From Deltaproteobacteria bacterium (GTDB lineage Bacteria > UBA10199 > SPLOWO2-01-44-7), in contig JACQMB010000024.1 of the NCBI GenBank assembly GCA_016203765.1, forward strand, positions 1-10,307: DNA of 10,307 nt, in the 5' to 3' direction. Position numbers and translations under genes: made by a program. Each line of letters opens with the position of its first letter. Positions within the stretch are counted from its first letter, which is position 1. The notes under the pieces are model-generated. The model was given only the letters and a program-made list of their open reading frames with translations, did not search any database and had not been told where the DNA came from. This document shows, one piece after another, positions 1 to 6,086 of this stretch.

Positions 1-1078
1 AGAGAGGAAGGCGACCGGGATCAACTCTATGAAAGTCCGTTTCAACAAAGTTTTTGGTTATTATTTGGAAGTGACCCACACCCACAAGGAAAAAGTACCC
101 GCCCATTATATTCGCAAACAGACGCTGGTCAATGCCGAGCGTTTTATCACGCCGGAACTGAAGGAGTATGAGGAAAAGGTTCTGCACGCCGAGGAAAGAA
201 TCCGTCAGCTTGAATATGAAATTTTTTTGCGGTTGCGCGAGGAGGCGGCCGGCTGGGGCCCCAAGATACAAAAGGCGGCCGACCGGATCGCCGCGCTCGA
301 TTGTTTGTTTTCTTTGAGCAAGGTGGCGCTCTCCAGGCGCTGGGTTTGTCCCGAGGTGAATGAGGGGGATGGCATTGCGATCGAAGAGGGGCGGCATCCG
401 ATTGTGGAGGCCCTCTCGGCAGAGCGTTTTGTCCCGAATGACGTCCGGCTGGATGGGGGTGAGAATCGTTTTTTGATCATCACCGGACCCAACATGGCGG
501 GCAAGTCAACGGTGATGCGGCAGACCGCTTTAATTGTGATTCTGGCGCAGATGGGTTCGTTTGTGCCGGCCTCGCGCGCTCAAATCGGCCTGGTCGACAG
601 GATTTTTACCCGCGTGGGGGCCATGGACCGGATGGCCCGCGGCGAGTCGACCTTCATGGTGGAGATGGTCGAGGTAGCGCATATTTTAAAAGAGGCCACG
701 CCGAAAAGTTTGGTGATTATTGACGAAGTGGGGCGGGGAACCTCGACCTATGACGGGGTGGCGATTGCCTGGGCGGTGGCGGAGCATATTCATAATCAAG
801 TGAAGGCCAAAACTTTGTTCGCCACCCACTATCACGAACTGATCGACCTGGCCAACGCCTGTGAGGGGATGAAAAATTTCAACATCGCGGTCAAGGAATG
901 GAACGATCAAATCATTTTTTTAAGGAAACTGGTCCCGGGCGGAACGAACAAGAGCTACGGGGTGGAAGTAGCCAAACTGGCTGGCTTGCCCAAAACAGTG
1001 ATTGATCGTGCCAAAGAGATTTTGGCCCAGTGGGAATCCCTTCCCGACCGGCGCAAAAAACAACTTTCGTTGTTTTAA
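1..1078 (+). CDS. mutS: DNA mismatch repair protein MutS, C-terminal part (5' end outside window)
   Basis: MutS binds mismatched DNA and uses ATP to become a sliding clamp that recruits MutL. The reading frame is open from base 2 through the first ATG at 29, giving ERKATGINS before that Met, so the gene enters from the left and the ATG is internal. The fragment has 358 residues. It starts at the core/clamp boundary (VFGYYLEV) and then carries the whole ABC ATPase domain: Walker A GPNMAGKST (residues 162-170), Walker B with signature LVIIDEVGRGTS (237-248) and the switch histidine in ATHYHEL (274-280). A helix-turn-helix dimerisation segment (VEVAKLAGLPKTVIDRA) follows. The protein stops soon after, at a terminal QLSLF that fits the beta-clamp binding consensus. 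It lacks room for the tetramerisation tail found in E. coli MutS. Identity is secure; nothing suggests inactivation in the visible part. Confidence 0.97.
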   Translation, partial: ERKATGINSMKVRFNKVFGYYLEVTHTHKEKVPAHYIRKQTLVNAERFITPELKEYEEKVLHAEERIRQLEYEIFLRLREEAAGWGPKIQKAADRIAALDCLFSLSKVALSRRWVCPEVNEGDGIAIEEGRHPIVEALSAERFVPNDVRLDGGENRFLIITGPNMAGKSTVMRQTALIVILAQMGSFVPASRAQIGLVDRIFTRVGAMDRMARGESTFMVEMVEVAHILKEATPKSLVIIDEVGRGTSTYDGVAIAWAVAEHIHNQVKAKTLFATHYHELIDLANACEGMKNFNIAVKEWNDQIIFLRKLVPGGTNKSYGVEVAKLAGLPKTVIDRAKEILAQWESLPDRRKKQLSLF

Positions 1079-1085
1079 AAGTTTT

Positions 1086-1742
1086 GTGAAGGATCAACAG
1101 AAAATTATAGAAAACATCGCGAAAGAAATCCGCCGGCGTTTTGCAAAGGAAAGTTCGGGACACGACTGGTGGCATATTGAGCGGGTTTGGAAAATGGCCC
1201 GGTGGCTGGCCAAGAAAGAAGGGGCCGATCTATTTGTTGTCGAATTGGCGGCCCTGTTGCACGATATTGCCGATTGGAAATTTCATCAGGGTGATGACAC
1301 GGCAGGCCCCAGAGTCGCGCGTCCATTGCTTTCTCAATACGGTGTCGCCGAAGAACATGTCGCACATATCTGCCACATCATCAAAACAATGAGTTTCAAG
1401 GGAGCGGGTGTTGAAACCAAAATGGAAACGTTGGAAGGAAAAATCGTTCAGGATGCCGACCGCCTGGATGCCATCGGAGCCATTGGGATTGCCAGGGCCT
1501 TTGCCTATGGCGGCTACAAAAATCAGCCGATGCATGAACCGGATCAAAAGCCTGTTTTCCACCAAACCAAAGAGGAATATTTTCACAACAGCGGAACCAC
1601 CCTCAATCATTTTTATGAAAAACTGCTCTTGCTCAAAGACAGGCTGAACACCCGGACAGCCAAAAGGCTGGCCATGAGCCGCCATCAATTCATGGAAGAT
1701 TTTCTAAAGAGGTTTTTTGAGGAATGGGAGGGGCGGATCTAG
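1086..1742 (+). CDS. HD-domain phosphohydrolase, YedJ-like
   Basis: This is a 218-residue soluble metal-dependent hydrolase of the HD superfamily, most like the E. coli YedJ type, whose substrate is not established. The HD metal ligands are visible: H30 in HDWWHIERV, H59-D60 in LLHDIAD and D123 in IVQDADRLDAIGAIG. The tail pattern (TTLNHFYEKLLLLKD, then TAKRLAMSRHQFM) also fits this family. I chose GTG at 1086, 7 bases after the mutS stop. The open frame runs back to 1002, but that part lies inside mutS and codes for unrelated low-quality sequence. There is no clear Shine-Dalgarno, so translation probably depends on ribosomes finishing mutS. The 3' end overlaps the convergent DUF606 gene by 53 bases. 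A mononucleotide or nucleotide phosphatase role is possible for an HD protein next to a repair gene, but that is inference. Confidence 0.85.
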   Translation: MKDQQKIIENIAKEIRRRFAKESSGHDWWHIERVWKMARWLAKKEGADLFVVELAALLHDIADWKFHQGDDTAGPRVARPLLSQYGVAEEHVAHICHIIKTMSFKGAGVETKMETLEGKIVQDADRLDAIGAIGIARAFAYGGYKNQPMHEPDQKPVFHQTKEEYFHNSGTTLNHFYEKLLLLKDRLNTRTAKRLAMSRHQFMEDFLKRFFEEWEGRI

Positions 1743-2181
1743 ATTTCTCTTTCGTGAATACCAGCATCGCGCCGACGGCCAACAGAACAATTCCAATCCC
1801 ATGAAAAAAAGTCAGCGGCATGGCCTTGGCCCCCAGCAGACCAAAATGATCGATGAGGGAGGAAGCAAACAATTGGGAGGTCGTAAAAAGAATCGCCGTC
1901 ATGACAATGCCGATGCGAGGGATGGCGTAATTGCTCATCGCAACCATGCAAACCCCGAGGCCGCCCCCCAAAAAATAGATCAAGGGGACGCCGACCGTCT
2001 TGAACTGGCCGGTTTGAAACCCCATGAGCAAGAGGATGCCCGCAAACAGAGTCCCCGCCAGACAATTCATTACGGAACTCCCCATGCTTCCCAGCCGGAC
2101 CCCCAAGGCGGCGTTGAGGGCCTGTTGAAAGGACAACAGGGCCCCGTTGAACAGCGAGAATAGGATAAATAAGATACTCAT
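1690..2181 (-). CDS. DUF606/YdcZ-family DMT membrane protein, second of a pair
   Basis: This 163-residue protein has five predicted membrane helices, a glycine-rich LGGGLGVCMVAMSNYAIPRIG region around helix 3, and the motifs FQQALNAALG and SLIDHFGLLG that are shared with its partner gene. These features place it in the DUF606/YdcZ group of the drug/metabolite transporter superfamily; the substrate is unknown. I start it at the ATG at 2181, whose ATGA overlaps the partner's TGA stop (2178-2181). An upstream in-frame ATG at 2244 would add 21 charged residues inside the partner gene and is less likely. There is no Shine-Dalgarno, which fits coupled re-initiation. Lys/Arg counts on the two sides of the membrane (R, R and four in the tail against K, K) predict N-out/C-in, opposite to the partner. 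Confidence 0.85.
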   Translation of the reverse strand: MSILFILFSLFNGALLSFQQALNAALGVRLGSMGSSVMNCLAGTLFAGILLLMGFQTGQFKTVGVPLIYFLGGGLGVCMVAMSNYAIPRIGIVMTAILFTTSQLFASSLIDHFGLLGAKAMPLTFFHGIGIVLLAVGAMLVFTKEKSRSAPPIPQKTSLENLP

Positions 2182-2645
2182 TGAATCGATAACAACAATA
2201 GCAAGCCGGCGAACGCGGAGATCAATCCCCATGCGCGCCGCCAAGAGACCTTATACACCGGCAAATGAAACAACCCAAAATGGTCGGCGATCACGGCAAA
2301 AAGAAGCTGTCCCGTTAAAAATAACCCAAGGGTCAAAACCATCCCCAGTTTGGGAACGACTGCGTTGGCAATCAGCACAATCAAAACGCCCAGAACCCCG
2401 CCGCCAAAGAGATATTTCGGCGCTGTTCCGATTTGGCTCAACAGGTTTTTCGGCATGAAAAAAACCAGCAGGATCATTCCAACAATGGTCCCAACCAGGT
2501 GAACAACAAAAGAAGATTCCAGGATTCCGATGTGCCTCCCCAGGGAGGCATTCAGTATGACCATGACGGCAATGAAAAACCCCGACAACAGGCTCAACAA
2601 AACGGCCAGATATCTTTGAGTCATAAGGGGCACCACCCATAACAC
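2178..2645 (-). CDS. DUF606/YdcZ-family DMT membrane protein, first of a pair
   Basis: This protein of up to 155 residues has five hydrophobic helices and the DUF606 hallmarks: LNASLG after helix 1, LFGGGVLGVLIVLIANAVVPKLG at helix 3 (conserved GGG) and VIADHFGLF after helix 4. It is probably one half of a small transporter formed with the gene downstream. Positive residues (R; K, K; K, R, R) lie on the N-terminal side and only two on the other, so N-in/C-out is expected. Two starts are possible. GTG at 2645 has an AGGTGG-like Shine-Dalgarno 5 bases upstream. ATG at 2624 gives a more usual family N-terminus (MTQRYLAVLL) and lies 41 bases after a TTGACC. I give the longer form. Substrate unknown; family assignment is fairly sure. 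Confidence 0.83.
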   Translation of the reverse strand: MLWVVPLMTQRYLAVLLSLLSGFFIAVMVILNASLGRHIGILESSFVVHLVGTIVGMILLVFFMPKNLLSQIGTAPKYLFGGGVLGVLIVLIANAVVPKLGMVLTLGLFLTGQLLFAVIADHFGLFHLPVYKVSWRRAWGLISAFAGLLLLLSIQ

Positions 2646-2736
2646 CGGCCCACCTCGGCGGTCAATCGATGAACGAGACCTTCGGCCAAAGTCCCTTGAC
2701 TTTTGGCATCTAACCCACTAGAAGCGCAAGCGATTT
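2646..2736. other. Divergent intergenic region between the DUF606 pair and pyrR
   Basis: This 91-base gap separates two divergent operons. On the plus strand it carries a promoter-like pair before pyrR. On the minus strand it has TTGACC (2665-2660) 41 bases before the ATG at 2624, but only a poor -10 candidate. I see no terminator and no room for a folded PyrR attenuator between the promoter and pyrR. Confidence 0.6.
2696..2724 (+). promoter_or_regulatory. Candidate sigma70-type promoter for pyrR-pyrB-pyrC
   Basis: A -35-like TTGACT (2696-2701) is followed by a 17-base spacer and a -10-like TAGAAG (2719-2724, four of six matches to TATAAT). Expected transcription start is about 2731, only some 6 bases before the pyrR ATG. 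No Shine-Dalgarno lies between. This is a sequence match only. Confidence 0.45.
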
Positions 2737-3279
2737 ATGGCAGAAACCAAGCTTTTAATGACCGAAGAGCAGATGGATCAGGTTTTTCTGGAGATGGCCC
2801 GCAAAGTGGCGGCCAACGGGGAGGATGTTGCCCTGATCGGCATCCGGAGCCGCGGTGTGCCGCTGGCCCACTGGCTGGCCAAGCATGTGGAAACATTGAC
2901 CAAAAGAACACCCAAGCTGGGGGCCCTCGACATCAACCTCTACCGGGATGACCTCTCGGAGGTCGGCGAACACCCCGTGATCAAAGAAACCGACATTCCA
3001 TTTAAGGTTGAGGGAACGGGAATTATTTTGGTGGACGATGTGTTATACACCGGCCGGACGATCCGCGCCGCGATGGACGCGATTGTCGATTTCGGCCGGC
3101 CCAAATATGTCCGCCTGGCGGTCCTGGTCGACCGCGGCTGGCGCGAGCTTCCCATTCAGGCCGATTATACGGGGAAAAAAATCGAAACGACTGCCGATGA
3201 AGTGGTCAAAGTCATGGTCAAAGAGCTGGACGGCAAAAACGAGGTGGTGTTGAAAAAAGATTTTTCCAAACGTTTTTGA
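2737..3279 (+). CDS. pyrR: PyrR bifunctional pyrimidine operon regulator / uracil phosphoribosyltransferase
   Basis: PyrR senses UMP and, in Bacillus-type bacteria, binds pyr mRNA leaders to cause attenuation; it also has uracil phosphoribosyltransferase activity. The protein has 180 residues, the usual length. It shows the PRPP-binding motif IILVDDVLYTGRT (97-109), the conserved LYRDDLSE (69-75), LIGIRSRGVPLA near the N-terminus and the PyrR-specific RGWRELPIQADYTGK (133-147). The ATG at 2737 aligns with family N-termini (KLLMTEEQM); an ATG at 2758 is a less likely alternative. It heads a three-gene operon, its TGA sharing one base with the pyrB ATG (TGATG). Because its own mRNA leader appears to be only a few bases, classical leader attenuation ahead of pyrR is unlikely here. 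PyrR may act on other transcripts, within the operon, or mainly as an enzyme. Confidence 0.95.
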   Translation: MAETKLLMTEEQMDQVFLEMARKVAANGEDVALIGIRSRGVPLAHWLAKHVETLTKRTPKLGALDINLYRDDLSEVGEHPVIKETDIPFKVEGTGIILVDDVLYTGRTIRAAMDAIVDFGRPKYVRLAVLVDRGWRELPIQADYTGKKIETTADEVVKVMVKELDGKNEVVLKKDFSKRF

Positions 3280-4205
3280 TGAACCTATCCACCCACCATA
3301 TCTTGGGGGTCGAAGACCTCAACAACCAGGATGTGGAACTCATTTTAAAGACGGCCGAGAATCTCAAGGAAATTTCGTTAAGACCGGTCAAAAAAGTTCC
3401 GGCCCTGCGCGGCAAAACGATTTTACTCTGCTTTTTTGAACCCTCCACCCGGACCCGCGCCTCGTTTGAAATGGCGGCCAAGCGGTTGAGCGCCGATACT
3501 TTAAATTTTTCCGCGTCCGACAGCGCCATCAACAAAGGCGAGAGCCTGCTTGATACGGTGCGCAATCTGCAGGCGATGGACCCCGATTTGCTGGTGGTGA
3601 GGCACGGTTTTTCCGGCATTCCGCATCTTCTGGCCAGGGCGGTCCGCTGTCCGGTCATCAACGCGGGGGACGGCCTGCATGAGCATCCGACCCAGGCCCT
3701 GCTCGATTTGCTGACGATTCAAAACATCAAAAAGAAAATCAAAGGGTTGAATGTGGCGATCATCGGGGATATCGCCCATTCGCGCGTGGCCCGGTCTAAT
3801 ATTTTGCTGTTGACCAAGATGGGGGTAAAAGTTTCGGTGGCCGGTCCGGCCTCGATGATGCCGGCGGCGATCGATCAATATGACGTGGAGGTCGCCTACG
3901 ATATTCGCGAGGTCATTCCAAAAGCCGATGTGATCATGATGCTGCGAATCCAACGGGAGCGGCAGGACGCCTGCCGGTTTCCCAGTCTAAGGGAATACGC
4001 CCGATTTTTTGGATTAAACAAGCAGACGATGAAGGACGCCAAAAAAGATGTGGTGATCATGCATCCCGGTCCGGTCAACCGCGGGGTGGAGATTGCTCCG
4101 GAGATCGCCGATTCTCCCCACTCGGTGATTTTGGATCAGGTGACCAACGGCGTGGCGGTGCGGATGGCGCTGTTGTATTTGTTGTGTGGGGGGAAGGAGA
4201 TATGA
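3279..4205 (+). CDS. pyrB: Aspartate carbamoyltransferase catalytic subunit
   Basis: This enzyme joins carbamoyl phosphate and L-aspartate to give N-carbamoyl-L-aspartate, the first committed step of pyrimidine synthesis. The 308 residues match the catalytic chain throughout: the carbamoyl-phosphate loop FFEPSTRTRASFE (S56-R60), the mobile-loop lysine K86 in INKGES, HEHPTQALLD (H136), HSRVARSN (167-174), the aspartate-binding arginine in MLRIQRER and HPGPVNRGVE near the C-terminus. The start is ATG 3279, which overlaps the pyrR stop as TGATG; the TTG just upstream is in frame but less likely. There is no Shine-Dalgarno, so translation is probably coupled to pyrR. No regulatory chain gene (pyrI) follows. 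Instead pyrC does, with a 4-base overlap, so an aspartate carbamoyltransferase-dihydroorotase complex is plausible. Confidence 0.97.
   Translation: MNLSTHHILGVEDLNNQDVELILKTAENLKEISLRPVKKVPALRGKTILLCFFEPSTRTRASFEMAAKRLSADTLNFSASDSAINKGESLLDTVRNLQAMDPDLLVVRHGFSGIPHLLARAVRCPVINAGDGLHEHPTQALLDLLTIQNIKKKIKGLNVAIIGDIAHSRVARSNILLLTKMGVKVSVAGPASMMPAAIDQYDVEVAYDIREVIPKADVIMMLRIQRERQDACRFPSLREYARFFGLNKQTMKDAKKDVVIMHPGPVNRGVEIAPEIADSPHSVILDQVTNGVAVRMALLYLLCGGKEI
4194..4199 (+). promoter_or_regulatory. Ribosome binding site of pyrC
   Basis: AAGGAG lies inside the end of pyrB, two bases before the ATG at 4202. With the ATGA overlap it fixes the pyrC start at 4202 and rules out the in-frame upstream start at 4184, which would sit ahead of this site. 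Confidence 0.55.
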
Positions 4206-5476
4206 AACTCGCGGTATTAAACGGTCACGTCATCGATCCCTCCCAAAATCTCGACGGGAATTACACCGTTTTGATTGAGGATGGAGTCATCCGCGACGTG
4301 ACCGCCTCCAAAAAATTGGACGATCGTTACCAGGTCATCGATGCCAAAGGGGCCATGGTTACGCCCGGTTTCATCGACGTCCACACCCACCTGCGCGACC
4401 CCGGCTTTGAACATCGCGAAGACATTGAAAGCGGCTCGAAGGCGGCGGCCGCCGGCGGTTTCACGACGATCTTGTGCATGGCCAACACCAACCCGGTCAA
4501 TGACAATGCCTCGGTCACGGAAATGATTTTGAAGAGGGCGAAAGAGGCGGGGTTGGTTAATATTTTTCCGGTGGGGGCCCTCTCCAAAGGGTTGAAAGGG
4601 GAAGAGATGGCCGAGATCGGCGAGATGGTTCACGCAGGGTGTGTGGCCATCTCCGATGACGGAATGCCGGTGATGAACGGCCGGCTGATGCGTCATGCTT
4701 TGGAGTATGCCAAGACTTTTAAGGTGCCGGTGATTACCCACGCGGAGGATTTAACCTTGTCGGCGGGTGGGTCGATGCATGAGGGCCGCGTCTCAACCGC
4801 GTTGGGATTGGAGGGAATTCCGGCCGTAGCCGAGGAGAGCATGATCCAGCGCGATCTGTTGCTGGCTCAACTGACCGGTCATCACTTGCACGTGGCGCAC
4901 GTTTCAACGAGGCGCGGCATCGAGATGATTCGGCGCGCCAAAGCCGAAGGAGTGCGGGTAACCTGCGAAGTGACGCCGCATCATTTAACCCTGACCGACG
5001 AGGCGTGCCTGAAATACAACGCCAACGCCAAGGTCAATCCTCCGTTGCGCACGCCGTCCGATTGCGAGGCGTTGATTACCGCCCTGGACGACGGGACCGC
5101 CGACTGCATCGCCACCGACCACGCCCCCCATTCGCAGGACGAAAAACTGACCGGCTTCGGCTGTGCCAATATGGGCTTGATCGGGATGGAAACCGCCCTG
5201 CCGGTTTGTTTGAAGCTGGTTGGCGAAAAAAAATTGAGTTTGAAACGTCTGATCGAATCGTTGACGACCGGCCCCGCCAAAATTTTTGCCCTGCCCGGCG
5301 GTGGTTTCAAGAAAGGGTCCCCGGCCGATGTGACTATTTTCGATCCTGCGCGCGAAGTTACCGTTCAGTCGGAAAACTTTTCCTCCAAAAGCCGCAACAC
5401 GCCTTGGGAGGGGATGAAACTCAAAGGCAAGGTTTTGTTTACGGTTTGCGCCGGGAGGGTGGTTTGGGAAAGCTAG
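4202..5476 (+). CDS. pyrC: Dihydroorotase, type I
   Basis: This zinc amidohydrolase converts N-carbamoyl-L-aspartate to dihydroorotate, the step after PyrB. It has 424 residues, normal for type I bacterial dihydroorotase, with a TIM-barrel core and small beta domains at both ends. All expected ligands are present: H61 and H63 in DVHTHLRDPG, D153 in AISDDGMP, H180 in ITHAED, H233 in HVAHVST and D306 in ATDHAPH. The substrate-binding R65 and N95 in MANTNP can also be seen. Their spacing is almost identical to the Aquifex aeolicus enzyme, where dihydroorotase works as a complex with aspartate carbamoyltransferase. That fits the gene order here. The start overlaps the pyrB stop (ATGA, 4202-4205). 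The stop TAG lies in a CTAG shared with the convergent gene, so no intergenic terminator exists between them. Confidence 0.97.
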   Translation: MKLAVLNGHVIDPSQNLDGNYTVLIEDGVIRDVTASKKLDDRYQVIDAKGAMVTPGFIDVHTHLRDPGFEHREDIESGSKAAAAGGFTTILCMANTNPVNDNASVTEMILKRAKEAGLVNIFPVGALSKGLKGEEMAEIGEMVHAGCVAISDDGMPVMNGRLMRHALEYAKTFKVPVITHAEDLTLSAGGSMHEGRVSTALGLEGIPAVAEESMIQRDLLLAQLTGHHLHVAHVSTRRGIEMIRRAKAEGVRVTCEVTPHHLTLTDEACLKYNANAKVNPPLRTPSDCEALITALDDGTADCIATDHAPHSQDEKLTGFGCANMGLIGMETALPVCLKLVGEKKLSLKRLIESLTTGPAKIFALPGGGFKKGSPADVTIFDPAREVTVQSENFSSKSRNTPWEGMKLKGKVLFTVCAGRVVWES

Positions 5477-5997
5477 TCGAGGGGTTGTCCGTTTTGAAAT
5501 TTTGTGAGCAGTTCGCGGCGTTTTTGTTGAAATTCTGGCTCGCTGATTTGGCCGCCTTTTCGTTTTAATTCCAGGGTTTCGAGTTTATGGATTAGTGTTT
5601 CGACAGCTAGATTTTTTGTGGATATTTTCCATCGACCTACTTGATGAAAGCTCGCCCATATGGCAATAGAGACGGCGGCTATCGCCGAGGTAGCCCAAGG
5701 ATGAGCGCTCCAAAGGCCTAAGAAGACGGTAGTACCGGCTTGAGTGCTGGTTGGTCTCCCCAACGCCTCAATGGTTTTAAGTGCGTTGAGTTCTCCCAGC
5801 ACGTGATGTTCAGGGAGTTGTCGGAGCGGTTGAAGATTTTTTTGTGTCCAATGCTGGTAGAGGGAGTGAAGTTGTTCTCTTTCGCGCCCGGTATAGACCG
5901 AACCCCCCTCCGAGGCCTCATCCCCAAGCCGATACAACATCTGGGAGGGACGTTCGTTGACATTGATTTTAACCGGCGCGAGGAATCCAATAGCCAT
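5473..5997 (-). CDS. Hypothetical protein with one membrane segment and a SHOCT-like C-terminus
   Basis: I do not recognise the N-terminal half. The protein has 174 residues: a polar region (1-85) without a signal peptide, a hydrophobic stretch at about 88-116 (TTVFLGLW, then SAIAAVSIAIWASF) that looks like one membrane helix or re-entrant pair, and a tail at 132-166. The tail's pattern LETLELKRKGGQISEPEFQQ followed by KRRELL fits the SHOCT (short C-terminal) module, a small helical domain usually attached to membrane or secreted proteins and thought to mediate oligomerisation. The ATG at 5997 is the only start in the open frame. A TTGACA lies 37 bases upstream and there is no Shine-Dalgarno. 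The 3' half of the coding sequence is visibly AT-richer than pyrC. It stands alone, convergent with pyrC and divergent from pgi. Function unknown. Confidence 0.72.
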   Translation of the reverse strand: MAIGFLAPVKINVNERPSQMLYRLGDEASEGGSVYTGREREQLHSLYQHWTQKNLQPLRQLPEHHVLGELNALKTIEALGRPTSTQAGTTVFLGLWSAHPWATSAIAAVSIAIWASFHQVGRWKISTKNLAVETLIHKLETLELKRKGGQISEPEFQQKRRELLTKFQNGQPLD

Positions 5998-6004
5998 GCT
6001 GTAT

Positions 6005-6034
6005 TGCCTATCCGAAAGACCCCGCCGCTGTCAA
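6005..6034 (-). promoter_or_regulatory. Candidate promoter of the SHOCT-domain gene
   Basis: On the minus strand a perfect TTGACA (6034-6029) is followed after 18 bases by TAGGCA (6010-6005), a weak -10 match. Predicted transcription would begin almost at the ATG (5997). The -35 is convincing; the -10 is not. Confidence 0.35.
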
Positions 6035-6049
6035 TCCCCAAAGATCGGG

Positions 6050-6083
6050 TTGCTTAAATTTTTGGGATTTTGTACGGTATAAC
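6050..6083 (+). promoter_or_regulatory. Candidate promoter of pgi
   Basis: Two overlapping readings exist. TTGCTT (6050-6055) is followed after 17 bases by TACGGT (6073-6078), or a better -10 TATAAC (6078-6083) may serve with a poor -35. Both lie within 14 bases of the ATG at 6087, leaving no space for a normal ribosome binding site. This region also holds the divergent promoter of the SHOCT gene. Confidence 0.3.
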
Positions 6084-6086
6084 TTT

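Noticed and set aside
29..34. ATG at 29 as the start of mutS
   Set aside because: The frame is open upstream to base 2 and reads ERKATGINS, which is normal MutS sequence, so this Met is internal.
1002..1085. Long form of the HD protein beginning inside mutS
   Set aside because: The extra 28 residues overlap conserved MutS coding sequence and do not resemble HD proteins; GTG 1086 fits better.
3501..3953. 150-residue open frame antisense to pyrB
   Set aside because: Shadow of a strongly conserved gene; rich in His, Arg and Gln with no motif.
4184..4201. Upstream start for pyrC
   Set aside because: It lies before the AAGGAG site and inside pyrB; ATG 4202 has the ATGA overlap and matches family N-termini.
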